Of a stretch of 19,813 nt of DNA, positions 6,004 through 15,249 are shown one piece after another. The notes beneath the pieces are model-generated. The model ran no database searches. It had not been told where the DNA came from and was given only the letters and a program-made list of their open reading frames with translations. The first letter of the stretch is position 1. Each line of letters begins with the position of its first letter. The DNA is from Ruminococcus sp. UBA1780 (GTDB lineage: Bacteria; Bacillota; Clostridia; Oscillospirales; Ruminococcaceae), in contig DCGK01000044.1 of NCBI GenBank assembly GCA_002315235.1, positions 1-19,813 of the forward strand, read 5' to 3'. A program made the translations under genes and the position numbers.

Positions 6004-8913
6004 GTGGTTCCGGTATGGAAAAAAGTAAAATGTTCAGCGTCAGCGGTTATTGCATCAGCGATGCTGTTTTCATATCCTGCATTTTATGCAGACCTTTCTG
6101 TGCATGCGCAGGAGGAAGATGCGGGCAGTGAGTTTGTATGGAGCAGAGAAAATACATACAGTGATTATTCTGACATGTATTCCGGCATACAGTTCTGTAC
6201 CGGGGAAACAGTTGTCAGGGGAACAGACTTCACGGATGCGTCAGGCGGTGATTTTTCGGAGGGTTCATTCGGAAACGAAGAGGACTGCGTAAAGGACGAT
6301 GTCCTTATCTGGAATTCATCCGCAGGTACGGTAACCTGGAAGGTGGATATTCCTGAAACAGCTCTTTACAATATCGCTCTTTCGTACTGCCCGGTTGTTT
6401 CAAATTCCACAGTCACTGATCTGTCACTCAGAATCGACGGCAAAACGCCGTTTGATGCAGCTTCAAGAATACTCCTTAACAAGGTCTGGGTGAACGAACG
6501 CGAAATTACCGTAAATTCAGCCGGAAACCAGATCAGACCGTCCCAGATTCAGTGCAGCAGATGGATTAAGGCGGATCTTAATGACTCGGACGGACTTTTC
6601 AATGATCCTCTTGCTTTTTATCTGGAAAAGGGCACTCACGAAATCACTCTTGAGGCATCAAGGGCATACATCGCAATCGAATGGCTTAAGTTCTATCACC
6701 GTCAGATACCATCCGGATATTCTGCAGGCGCGCCGTCGCAGGCCGGACTTGACGCGACTCCTTCGACCCTGATACGTATAGAGGGGGAGGATGCCGCCTG
6801 GAAGTCAGATTCAACGCTCTATCCTACATACGACAATTCAAGCTACCTTGCATCGCCTTCAGATCCGGGCCGTATTGTTTACAATACCATAGGTGACAGC
6901 AACTGGAAGAAGGCGTTCCAGACTGTAACATGGAAAATACCTGCTTCAGAGATTTCAGCTGACGGCTGGTACCGGCTCGGAATAAAGGCCAGACAGAGAT
7001 ACATGAGAGGCTTCAACTCCGCAAGACGTATATATATTGACGGAGAGGTGCCGTGCAGCGAATTTGAAAATGTTCGTTTCATGTACAGCGACAGATGGCA
7101 GAACGTTGTTCCCGGAACGGATGACGGCGAGGATATCTATGTGTTCCTGACTGCAGGGACGGAGCATACCATCACCATGGAGGCTGTGCCCGGGGACATC
7201 GGTGAGGCGCTCAGAAGGCTGGAGCCAAAGGTTACTGAGCTCAATGAATACTACCGCCGGATTCTTATGATTACAGGCCCTTCACCGGACAAGTACACGG
7301 ACTACAACGTTGACAGGGTTATTCCCGGACTGACCGGTGATTTCAGAAGACTGTCATCAGAGCTTAAGGATATAAAAAAATATATTGAGGATATGACCGG
7401 ATTTTCCGGTTCGGAGGCAGCAGGAATAGAACGCATGTACGTTGTTCTGGACAAATGCACGGAAAAGCCTTCGCGTATTCCTTCATACCTTTCCCAGCTT
7501 AAGGACAACATAGCTGCTGTTTCCTCATGGATGAGGGATTACAGGGATCAGCCACTTGAGGTTGACTATATTGAGCTTGCCTCGGCAGACAGGGAGTTTT
7601 CATCTGTTAAGGAAAAGCTGATTCCGTCAGTTGTGTTCGGATTTAAGGCGTTTGCAGCGTCATTTACCAGGGATTACAGTGTTGTTTCGGGAACGTCCGA
7701 TGAAAATGCGCTTGATGTGTGGGTTAATCTCGGACGCGACCAGGCTCTTGCCGTAAAGGAACTGACAGAGTCTGATTTTATTCCGAAGTACGGTATTCCG
7801 GTAAATATCAGCATTGTTCAGGGCGGTGTGGTTGAGGCTGCACTTGCCGGAAAGGGGCCGGACATCGCTCTTTTCCTTGGCGGCGAATTTCCGGTAAACC
7901 TTGCTGCCAGAGGACTTCTCGATGAACTGGGCAGCCGTGAGGGGTTTGATGAGCTCAGACAGAACTGGCACAGCGAGGCTGTCACACAGTATACGTACAA
8001 CGGCGGCATTTACGGTGTTCCTCTTTCGCAGAGCTTTCCGGTAATGTTCTACAGAAAGGACATACTTACCGAAGCAGGCATAGACAGACTTCCGGAAACC
8101 TGGGATGACCTTGTGGAAATGATGCCTGCGCTTCAGAGAAATCACCTGTATGCGGGACTTGTTCTCCCGCCGTCAAACATTGCTCCGTCAACTGAACCGG
8201 GACACACCTTTGCACTTCTTATGCTTCAGAACGGACTTAACTACTACAACAGCAGCATGACAGCAACATCATTTGACAGTGTTAATGCTGTTCAGGCTTT
8301 CGAAAAGTGGACTGATTTCTATACGGACTACAGATTTGAGCAGGTTTATGACCCGTTCAGCCGCTTCAGAGACGGTACATATCCGATAGTTATTCAGAAC
8401 TATACATTTTACAATCAGCTAAAGAGCGCGGCTCCTGAGCTTAACGGACTATGGGATTTCACAGTTGTTCCGGGTACGCGTCAGGCAGACGGAACCGTTT
8501 CTCATGCTGCCAATTCCGCCGGAAGCGGTGCGGTAGTGTTCAGCAGTGCTGAAAACAGGGATGATGCATGGCAGTTCCTCAGATGGTTCTCATCAACGGA
8601 AATTCAGACGGAGTACGGCACCCTTGTTGAGGGCCTGCTTGGTACAATGGGACGCTTTGATGCAGCCAATACTGAAACTCTTGCACAGCTGTCCTGGTCA
8701 CCGGATGAGCTTCACAGACTTGAGAAGCAGAGAAATGAACTTAAGGAAATTCCTGTCATACCGGCATCGTATGCCGTTACCAGAAATATTATGACGGCAT
8801 TCCGTGAAACGGTAAATGAACACCGTAATCCCCGTGACACAATCATGTGGTACAACAGGGACATCAATACCGAGATTGCAAGAAAACGTGACAGTCTCGG
8901 ACTTAATAAGTAA
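6004..8913 (+). CDS. Large secreted solute-binding protein of a CUT1 sugar ABC importer
   Basis: 969 residues, about twice the usual size of a family 1 solute-binding protein, predicted to capture an oligosaccharide outside the membrane. Residues 1-36 form a signal peptide ending near VHA; there is no lipobox, because the only early Cys (C10) precedes the hydrophobic core. Residues about 45-232 and 255-395 look like two beta-sandwich, CBM-like modules, each ending in an acidic/beta pattern (GTHEITLEAS at 210-219; GTEHTITMEA at 385-394). About 400-545 is mostly helical. The MalE-like binding domain spans about 565-950, with the hinge-type segment YGVPLSQSFPVMFYRKD at 670-686 and PETWDDL at 697-703. 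The start is GTG, set by GAGGTG at 5993-5998. First gene of the operon, 15 bases from the permease gene. The binding-domain call is strong; the CBM-like reading is inferred from pattern only. Confidence 0.88.
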   Translation: MVPVWKKVKCSASAVIASAMLFSYPAFYADLSVHAQEEDAGSEFVWSRENTYSDYSDMYSGIQFCTGETVVRGTDFTDASGGDFSEGSFGNEEDCVKDDVLIWNSSAGTVTWKVDIPETALYNIALSYCPVVSNSTVTDLSLRIDGKTPFDAASRILLNKVWVNEREITVNSAGNQIRPSQIQCSRWIKADLNDSDGLFNDPLAFYLEKGTHEITLEASRAYIAIEWLKFYHRQIPSGYSAGAPSQAGLDATPSTLIRIEGEDAAWKSDSTLYPTYDNSSYLASPSDPGRIVYNTIGDSNWKKAFQTVTWKIPASEISADGWYRLGIKARQRYMRGFNSARRIYIDGEVPCSEFENVRFMYSDRWQNVVPGTDDGEDIYVFLTAGTEHTITMEAVPGDIGEALRRLEPKVTELNEYYRRILMITGPSPDKYTDYNVDRVIPGLTGDFRRLSSELKDIKKYIEDMTGFSGSEAAGIERMYVVLDKCTEKPSRIPSYLSQLKDNIAAVSSWMRDYRDQPLEVDYIELASADREFSSVKEKLIPSVVFGFKAFAASFTRDYSVVSGTSDENALDVWVNLGRDQALAVKELTESDFIPKYGIPVNISIVQGGVVEAALAGKGPDIALFLGGEFPVNLAARGLLDELGSREGFDELRQNWHSEAVTQYTYNGGIYGVPLSQSFPVMFYRKDILTEAGIDRLPETWDDLVEMMPALQRNHLYAGLVLPPSNIAPSTEPGHTFALLMLQNGLNYYNSSMTATSFDSVNAVQAFEKWTDFYTDYRFEQVYDPFSRFRDGTYPIVIQNYTFYNQLKSAAPELNGLWDFTVVPGTRQADGTVSHAANSAGSGAVVFSSAENRDDAWQFLRWFSSTEIQTEYGTLVEGLLGTMGRFDAANTETLAQLSWSPDELHRLEKQRNELKEIPVIPASYAVTRNIMTAFRETVNEHRNPRDTIMWYNRDINTEIARKRDSLGLNK

Positions 8914-8928
8914 AAGGAGGTGCATGCA

Positions 8929-9834
8929 GTGAAATCAGCACCTGAAAAAAAGAAAAAATCATCATACAGATCCGAATCAGCTGAGTGCTGGCTTATGCTT
9001 GCGCCTTTTCTGATATTCTTTGTGGTATTTACCGTTATTCCGGTTCTTATATCGATTCCTGTGGGATTTACGGATTTTGATATGATTAACACTCCGGAAT
9101 TTACAGGACTTTCAAATTACAAAAACCTGTTTCTTTCAGACAGGACATTCATACACTCTATAAGGGTAACTCTTATATTTGCGGTGTTTTCGGGACCTGT
9201 AAGCTATGTGCTCTGCTTTATGCTGGCATGGCTTATAAATGAACTTCCTTCATTTCTGAAAACTGTATTCACCCTTATTTTCTACGTGCCTTCCATGGCA
9301 AATGTTTATACCGTATGGCAGCTTATTTTCAGCGGTGACCAGTACGGATATGCAAACTCATTCCTTCTTGACCTTGGAATAATCACTTCAGCAAAGCAGT
9401 GGCTTACCGACACGCAGTATATTCTTTTCGTCGTGATTCTTGTTCAGCTCTGGATAAGCCTTGGTGCGGGATTTCTTGCACTGAGAGCAGGCTTCCAGAA
9501 CATAGACAAAAGCATGTATGAGGCCGGAGCGATAGAGGGAATAAAAAACCGCTGGCAGGAACTTGTTTACATCACGATTCCTGCGATGAAGCCTCAGATG
9601 CTTTTTGCAGCTGTTATGCAGATTGTTGCCGCGTTTACAGCTGACATAGTCGGCAGAAATCTCGTCGGTTTTCCGAGCACGGACTATGCGGCCCATACCA
9701 TCATGACACATGCGTACGACTATGGCTGGGTAAGATATGAGATGGGATATTCATCCGCTATATGCACGGTTCTGTTCCTGATTATGTTCGGTGCAAACAA
9801 GCTCATAACAAAAATCCTGGCGAAGGAGGATTAG
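8929..9834 (+). CDS. MalF-like sugar ABC permease (first pair)
   Basis: 301-residue inner-membrane permease predicted to form a heterodimer with the next gene product and to pass sugar from the binding protein. About six membrane segments are visible (near 21-46, 75-103, 111-135, 164-186, 223-245, 273-296). The cytoplasmic EAA loop that contacts the ATPase is YEAGAIEGIKNRW... at 197-222, with E198, A199, G204 and P221-type end. Start choice: a GTG at 8920 overlaps the last base of the AAAAGGAGG ribosome binding site (8912-8920), so the GTG at 8929, eight bases downstream, must be the true start. The N-terminus is very basic (residues 2-10). Confidence 0.92.
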   Translation: MKSAPEKKKKSSYRSESAECWLMLAPFLIFFVVFTVIPVLISIPVGFTDFDMINTPEFTGLSNYKNLFLSDRTFIHSIRVTLIFAVFSGPVSYVLCFMLAWLINELPSFLKTVFTLIFYVPSMANVYTVWQLIFSGDQYGYANSFLLDLGIITSAKQWLTDTQYILFVVILVQLWISLGAGFLALRAGFQNIDKSMYEAGAIEGIKNRWQELVYITIPAMKPQMLFAAVMQIVAAFTADIVGRNLVGFPSTDYAAHTIMTHAYDYGWVRYEMGYSSAICTVLFLIMFGANKLITKILAKED

Positions 9835-9837
9835 CCT

Positions 9838-10710
9838 GTGGCAGATACAAAGAAACTTAAGGCAACTTCCGGACGTGCAGGAAGAAAACATTTCGGAACG
9901 GTAATGATTTTTCTGTTCCTTTTTATACTCGGGGCATTTATGGCGCTGCCGGTATATCTGGCAGTGGTTATGTCCGTAAAGCCTTCGCAGGAATGGTTCA
10001 TTTTCCCGCCGAAGCTTTATGCTATGGATCCGACACTGGATAATTTCCGTGAAATGTTCAGGGCTGCGGGACAGCTCTGGGTTCCGTTTTCAAGATATGT
10101 GGCCAACAGTGTTATTATCACTGCTTCGGTAACAGCTGCACAGTGCTTTACTGCTTCAATGGCAGCATTTGTGCTTGCAAAGGGAAAGTTTAAGGGAAGT
10201 AAATTTCTCAACTCCGTTATAGTTGTTTCCCTGCTGTATCAGAGCAATGTAATCTATATCGTCCAGTACATGGTAATTGCAAAGCTGGGTCTGATTGATA
10301 CCTATCTGGCTCTCATACTTCCGGGCATAGCAACCCCTATGGGTGTCTTCCTTATGAGACAGTCCATAGGCCAGATTCCGGATGCCATGATAGAGGCGGC
10401 AAAGGTTGACGGTGCATCCATGTTCCAGATATGCTGGAAGATTGTAATGCCTAACCAGAAGCCGGCTCTTATGACACTTATTATTTTCGCATTTCAGGCG
10501 GCCTGGAATATTCAGTCCGGGGCTTATGTGTTTGACGAGAGCCTTAAAACTCTTCCGACAGCAGTTTCACAGGCAGCAGCTTCCGGTATTGCCCGTCAGG
10601 GTGTTGCGATGGCGGCGGCAGTGTTTATGCTTGTTCCGCCGGTTATCGTGTTTATGGCGGCACAGAAAAATGTTATTGAGACAATGGCTCATTCAGGTAT
10701 AAAGGACTGA
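9838..10710 (+). CDS. MalG-like sugar ABC permease (first pair)
   Basis: 290-residue permease, partner of the preceding MalF-like protein, from which it is separated by three bases. Membrane segments are near 20-47, 88-115, 124-147, 153-173, 209-231 and 256-276. The EAA loop reads IEAAKVDGASMFQICWKIVM at 185-204 with E186, A187, A188, D191 and G192, a textbook CUT1 motif. A GTG start follows AAGGAGGA at 9823-9830. It ends 100 bases before the next gene, the largest gap in the operon. Confidence 0.93.
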   Translation: MADTKKLKATSGRAGRKHFGTVMIFLFLFILGAFMALPVYLAVVMSVKPSQEWFIFPPKLYAMDPTLDNFREMFRAAGQLWVPFSRYVANSVIITASVTAAQCFTASMAAFVLAKGKFKGSKFLNSVIVVSLLYQSNVIYIVQYMVIAKLGLIDTYLALILPGIATPMGVFLMRQSIGQIPDAMIEAAKVDGASMFQICWKIVMPNQKPALMTLIIFAFQAAWNIQSGAYVFDESLKTLPTAVSQAAASGIARQGVAMAAAVFMLVPPVIVFMAAQKNVIETMAHSGIKD

Positions 10711-10810
10711 TAAAAATCCTGTAACTGATATGCTGTCAGTGCCGGACAGTGTGACGGCTGAAACAGACAGTGATAATCATAACGCACTTTGTTCAGAAAG
10801 GAGGACAGCG

Positions 10811-12319
10811 GTGAAAGGATATATAAGAACAGCAGCGGCACTTGCGGCGGCAGTGGTATGTTTTGCCCAGGCACCGCCGGCTTCCGCGCGAAGAACTTCG
10901 GATGCGTACAACTATGACAGATGGGGTGAGGCGATTCCATCACAGTCAGGATATACAGCTCTGCGCAGTGTTTCAGGCAGTGACCTCGGAACATCCGCTT
11001 TTTCAGGACTGTCGGATATATGCCTTTGCGACGGTAAATTCTATATCGCTGATGCCGGAAACAACCGCATAGTCATTGCTGATGAAAAGCTTGAAAGCAT
11101 AACTGCTGAACTTACTGAGTTTGACTACAGGGGTGAAAAGCTTTCCATAGGAAATCCGGGCGGCGTTTATGCTTCCGAAGAGGGTCTTGTTTACATCGCA
11201 GATACCGGTAACTCACGTATTATCAGATGCGATGAGGAGGGAAATACTGACCTTGTAATTACCAGACCGGTGTCTGAACAGTATACTGCAGTGACTTTTA
11301 TGCCAAAGCGTGTTCTCTGCGACAGGGCGGGCTTCATATACGTGGCCGATGAAAATGTAACCAGCGGCGCGGTAATGTTTGATCCCGAAGGAAATTTCAG
11401 AGGGTATTACGGTGCGAACAGAGTTGAGCAGACAGGTGAGGTTCTCAGAAACTATTTCTGGAAGTTCCTTGCAAATGATGAGATGCGCAGGTATATGACA
11501 AATTCCGTTCCTGCTGCAGTTTCAAGCTTTGATACGGATGACAGCGGCTTTATATACACATGCAGCAGCTCTCTTTCGCAGGATGTTGACAAAATCAAAA
11601 AGGTAAATGCCGCAGGCTATAATCTTTTTGCTGATCTTGACACGCATTTCGGAGATATGCCTTCTGCTGACTACAGCGATTATCCGCAGAATTCATACGT
11701 TGATATAGATGTCAGTCCTTCCGGACTTATAAACTGTCTTGACTACACAAACGGAAGGATATTCCAGTACGATGAGGACTGCAATCTGCTTTTTATTTTC
11801 GGAGAGAAGGGATACCAGCTCGGCACGTTCAGACAGGTTTCGGCAATAGAGTCCACTGACGAACAGGTTTTCGTAGCTGATTCACAGAAGAACACCATAA
11901 CAGTGTTCGGGGAAACAAAATTCGGCGAGACTGTTCACCGTGCCACTGCACTCTACAACGCAGGATACTATGAAGAAGCCCTTGAGCCGTGGTTTGAGGT
12001 GCTCCGCAGAGACGGAAACTACAGAAGGGCATACATGGGAATTGCCAGTGCCTATATTAATCAGGGAAATTACGCTGATGCAATGAAATATGCTAAAATC
12101 GCTGATTCACAGTGGAGATACGACCGTGCATTTGAAGGCTGGCGTGAGAGATGGATAAGCAGAAACTTCATTCCTGCGGCACTTGTTCTGCTTCTTGCTG
12201 CGGCGGCTGCTGCAGTTCTGAAAAAAATATTCAGAAACAGAAAACTTCGTTCTTCAGCACCGGAGGCTGTCACGGCAGCTGCGGCTGAAGTAACAGAGGA
12301 AGGAGCTGATGACAAATGA
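10811..12319 (+). CDS. Exported NHL-propeller/TPR protein with C-terminal membrane anchor
   Basis: 502 residues. A signal peptide ends at ASA (24-26). Residues about 60-368 hold NHL-type propeller repeats, recognisable as FYIADAGNNRIVI (77-89), VYIADTGNSRIIR (127-139), FIYVADENV (175-183), FIYTCSSS (247-254), LINCLDYTNGRIFQYD (306-321) and VFVADSQKNTITVFG (353-367). Residues 372-435 resemble TPR helices (ALYNAGYYEEALEPWFEVL and AYINQGNYADAMKYAKIA). A hydrophobic helix at 453-470 followed by KKIFRNRK anchors the C-terminus, so propeller and TPRs face outward. Start choice: AAAGGAGG (10797-10804) places the start at GTG 10811; a longer frame from 10730 would lack a ribosome binding site and spoil the signal peptide. 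No catalytic site is seen; a scaffold or sensor role in the transporter system is inferred. Confidence 0.87.
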   Translation: MKGYIRTAAALAAAVVCFAQAPPASARRTSDAYNYDRWGEAIPSQSGYTALRSVSGSDLGTSAFSGLSDICLCDGKFYIADAGNNRIVIADEKLESITAELTEFDYRGEKLSIGNPGGVYASEEGLVYIADTGNSRIIRCDEEGNTDLVITRPVSEQYTAVTFMPKRVLCDRAGFIYVADENVTSGAVMFDPEGNFRGYYGANRVEQTGEVLRNYFWKFLANDEMRRYMTNSVPAAVSSFDTDDSGFIYTCSSSLSQDVDKIKKVNAAGYNLFADLDTHFGDMPSADYSDYPQNSYVDIDVSPSGLINCLDYTNGRIFQYDEDCNLLFIFGEKGYQLGTFRQVSAIESTDEQVFVADSQKNTITVFGETKFGETVHRATALYNAGYYEEALEPWFEVLRRDGNYRRAYMGIASAYINQGNYADAMKYAKIADSQWRYDRAFEGWRERWISRNFIPAALVLLLAAAAAAVLKKIFRNRKLRSSAPEAVTAAAAEVTEEGADDK

Positions 12320-12945
12320 TGGACCTATCTGAAAAACAGTGGGTAAAGCATGCTGTAATGCATCCCTTTGAGGGATTTGAGGACATGCGCTGGAAGAAGA
12401 GCGGTTCCCTGAAAATATCATTTGCAATTGTTGCTCTTTTCTTTATTGGAACTGTTGTTCATGACAGACTTTACGCATTTCACTTTATGAATTCATACGA
12501 CAGACTTTTCAACATTGTTCCTTACATTGTTAAGAGCATAGTTATTTTTGCTGCGTGGGTTACGGCAAACTGGTCGGTATGCACGCTGCTTGACGGTGAG
12601 GGAACCCTCAGACGAATATGTATTTTCAGCTCCTATGCGCTTATCCCTTACGTTGCGTCACAGTTTCTGACAACGATCATGTCGCATCTTCTTGTAAATG
12701 ACGAGGGCGTATTTATTTCATGCGTTTACGCTGCAGGGCTGATATGGTCCGGGGTGCTGATGTTTAATGCAGTCAAGACAGCACACCAGTATTCGGTTTT
12801 AAAGACAGCTGCGGCAGTTGTTCTTACGGTTGCCGGCATGCTTGTAATGATGTTTCTTCTGGTTCTGGTTATGTCACTGTTCCAGAAGGTAGGAATATTT
12901 ATTTACTCAATATATACAGAGCTTCAGTACAGATTCAGAGTTTAG
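12316..12945 (+). CDS. Yip1-family polytopic membrane protein
   Basis: 209 residues. The N-terminus carries the HPFEGFEDMRWKKSGSLK segment (16-33) typical of bacterial Yip1-domain proteins, followed by five hydrophobic segments near 34-48, 66-90, 100-122, 131-152 and 162-188. The ATG overlaps the stop of the preceding gene (ATGA at 12316-12319), which implies translational coupling with the NHL/TPR protein. Function in bacteria is not established; within this operon it could help assemble or hold the exported partners at the membrane, which is inference. Confidence 0.82.
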   Translation: MMDLSEKQWVKHAVMHPFEGFEDMRWKKSGSLKISFAIVALFFIGTVVHDRLYAFHFMNSYDRLFNIVPYIVKSIVIFAAWVTANWSVCTLLDGEGTLRRICIFSSYALIPYVASQFLTTIMSHLLVNDEGVFISCVYAAGLIWSGVLMFNAVKTAHQYSVLKTAAAVVLTVAGMLVMMFLLVLVMSLFQKVGIFIYSIYTELQYRFRV

Positions 12946-12963
12946 GAAAGGACGGTGAGCAGA

Positions 12964-15249
12964 ATGCATAAAAGACTGATACGGATTATAGCCGGAACAG
13001 CGGCTGCGGCGATGCTTATGCCGTCATGCTGTGTTTTTGCTGCCGAAAAGAAGGGCTCCGTCTCAGCCGGAGAGATGATGGCTGCTGATTCCGCTGAAAA
13101 TGATGATGATTCCGGCTCTGACTATGTTATCAGATCCGAAACGGATGTACTGAAAAAAATGATCAGGGCATGTGAAAATGATAATTTCATTCTTTACTAT
13201 TCAGAGGACGAGGACCTGATAGCTCTTGAAAACAGGAGAAACGGATATGTATGGTGGTCGTCACCGATTAATGCTGAGGGGGATCAGATTGCCAGGGGAA
13301 CGATGAAGAAGGAGCTGGAGTCCTCGCTTATCGTTGTTTACGGTAATCCTGAGGAAAGGACAGGCTCCACACTCCGTTCAGCAAAAAACGGTAAAATGAA
13401 ATACAGGGTAAGCGGCGATACGCTTGAGGTTACCTACCGTTTTCCTTCTGCAGGCTTTGTCATTCCGGTAAAATACACACTTGAGGACAAATACCTCAGC
13501 GTAAGTGCTGATACCTCAGAGTTTAAGGAAAACAAGCGCAGCGAAGAAGAAAACATGATTCTGCTTGAGCTTTCAATCCTTCCGAATATGCTTGCTGCAG
13601 GCAGTATGGAAAACGGATACTACATAGTTCCTGACGGCTGCGGCGCAAAGATAAACTTCAACAACGGAAAAACAAATGCCCGTGCCTATTCAGCCAAGGT
13701 TTACGGAAGCGACATAACGGCTGTTCCGCTTTACAGACCTGATATTACCGAGAGGGTTTATCTGCCGGTTTTTGCGTCGGTAAAGGAAACCGGTAACGGG
13801 ATGCTTGCGGTTATACACGAGGGTGATTCCAACGTTCTTATTCAGTCAAGTGTAAGCGGACTGTCAAAGAGCAGCTACAACACTCTCAGCTCAAGATTTG
13901 TGCTGAGAAATACCGATACATACTACATGAACAGTGAGCCTCTTACAGTGTTTGAAAACAACGAGATTGAACAGGACTCACTTGAGATAAGGTTCTATCC
14001 GGTATATGACAGGTTTCTGAATACGGCTGATATTGCAGCGGTTTATCGTCAGTACCTTACGGAGGAACAGGGCGTAAAGCCTTCAGAGGACGAGCTTCCT
14101 CTCAGCGTTGCCCTTTACGGGGGCGTGAGAAAGAAGGAGCCTTTCCTTGGTGTTCCTGTTACCCGTAAAAAGGCTGTTACCACATTCAGTCAGGCCAGGG
14201 AAATAGTCAGCGGTCTGTATGACCAGGGTGCTGACAGGATGGTTGTTACCATGGAAAACTGGACGGATGACGGCATTTCAGGAAAGGTGGACTATTCGGC
14301 AAAGCCTTCCTCTGTGCTTGGTTCATCCGGAGATTTCAGAAAACTGACCGAATATTTTGATGAGAAAGACATCAGGTTCTATCCTGTGGTAAACAATACA
14401 ACCTTCACCTCAGGAAACGGGTACTGGACTGTCAGTGATACGGCGATGCGTGCATCAGGACAGTACTCAAGGCAGGTAAGCTACAGTGCGGCCTACGGAA
14501 CAAGGGACGGTACGAAAAAGGCAGTGTCACTTCTGTCACCGGGAGTGTTTCCTGAGCTGTTTGAACGTATTTCGGTTAATTATAAAAAGAATGAATTTTC
14601 AGGAATATGTCCGGGTGATATAACCTCGGTGCTTTACGGTGACTACGGGAAGAGGCACGTTGAACGTCATGATTCCGAAAAGTATATCCGTGAAGGACTG
14701 AAGAACTTCAGTGAAAACAACGGTTCTGTTCTTTCAAGGGGTGCATGTGCGTATGCACTGGGATATACAGACCATATTACTGATGTTCCGCTTCGTTCCA
14801 GCGGATATGACATATTTGACGAGGATATCCCGTTTTACCAGCTTGTTCTTCACGGACTTGTTCCGTATTCTTCAACCTCAGTAAACGGTGACGCTGATCC
14901 TGAAAGACTTGTCATGATGGCTGTGTCAGCAGGCAGCGGTATTCACTATGACATGATTTATGAGGAAATCAGTGAACTAAAGGATACTGAGTACGACAGA
15001 TACTACTATGCTGACAGCGGATTCTGGACGGAAACTGCTGCAGCTGAGTACAGATTTATAAAGGATGTTCTTGCCGGCGTGGAAAATGAAAACATTGTTC
15101 TGTACAATGCTGACGGCGGCCTCATTACCGCGGTTTACGGAAACGGTACAGTCATTAACACCGATATAGATAACGGAACGGCAGAAAGGGACGGAAAGAC
15201 ATTTGTCCTTGCTGATTATCTTGAGCAGAACGGAGGTGCCGGAAACTGA
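12964..15249 (+). CDS. Secreted DUF5696-type protein, possible carbohydrate-active enzyme
   Basis: 761 residues. A signal peptide ends near VFA (24-26). The order is typical of proteins I recall as DUF5696: a beta-rich N-terminal half (about 70-375) with NRRNGYVWWSSP (90-101), ENGYYIVPDGCGAKINFNNG (216-235) and VYLPVFASVKETGNGMLAVI (265-284), then an alternating alpha/beta half (about 380-740) resembling a barrel, with MVVTMENWTDDG (426-437), RFYPVVNNTTF (471-481), FSGICPGDITSVLYGDYG (545-562) and GLVPYSSTSVNG (631-642). Conserved acidic candidates are E431 and D552. This beta-sandwich plus barrel layout is like several glycoside hydrolase clans, but no known GH motif was matched. Start: ATG 12964 lies 11 bases after AAAGGA (12947-12952); an in-frame GTG at 12955 is only two bases away and less likely. 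Its stop overlaps the next start by one base. Confidence 0.8.
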   Translation: MHKRLIRIIAGTAAAAMLMPSCCVFAAEKKGSVSAGEMMAADSAENDDDSGSDYVIRSETDVLKKMIRACENDNFILYYSEDEDLIALENRRNGYVWWSSPINAEGDQIARGTMKKELESSLIVVYGNPEERTGSTLRSAKNGKMKYRVSGDTLEVTYRFPSAGFVIPVKYTLEDKYLSVSADTSEFKENKRSEEENMILLELSILPNMLAAGSMENGYYIVPDGCGAKINFNNGKTNARAYSAKVYGSDITAVPLYRPDITERVYLPVFASVKETGNGMLAVIHEGDSNVLIQSSVSGLSKSSYNTLSSRFVLRNTDTYYMNSEPLTVFENNEIEQDSLEIRFYPVYDRFLNTADIAAVYRQYLTEEQGVKPSEDELPLSVALYGGVRKKEPFLGVPVTRKKAVTTFSQAREIVSGLYDQGADRMVVTMENWTDDGISGKVDYSAKPSSVLGSSGDFRKLTEYFDEKDIRFYPVVNNTTFTSGNGYWTVSDTAMRASGQYSRQVSYSAAYGTRDGTKKAVSLLSPGVFPELFERISVNYKKNEFSGICPGDITSVLYGDYGKRHVERHDSEKYIREGLKNFSENNGSVLSRGACAYALGYTDHITDVPLRSSGYDIFDEDIPFYQLVLHGLVPYSSTSVNGDADPERLVMMAVSAGSGIHYDMIYEEISELKDTEYDRYYYADSGFWTETAAAEYRFIKDVLAGVENENIVLYNADGGLITAVYGNGTVINTDIDNGTAERDGKTFVLADYLEQNGGAGN

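Noticed and set aside
7660..8145. 161-codon minus-strand open frame inside the solute-binding protein gene
   Set aside because: It is antisense to a well-supported coding region, has no family resemblance and no ribosome binding site was noted; its length follows from the codon use of the real gene.
10750..10777. Possible internal promoter (TGTGAC, 16 bases, GATAAT) in the gap before the NHL/TPR gene
   Set aside because: The -35 match is poor and the spacer short; not enough to split the operon, though the 100-base gap leaves it open.
10730..10810. 27-codon N-terminal extension of the NHL/TPR gene
   Set aside because: There is no ribosome binding site at 10730, and a strong AAAGGAGG plus a clean signal peptide mark 10811 as the start.
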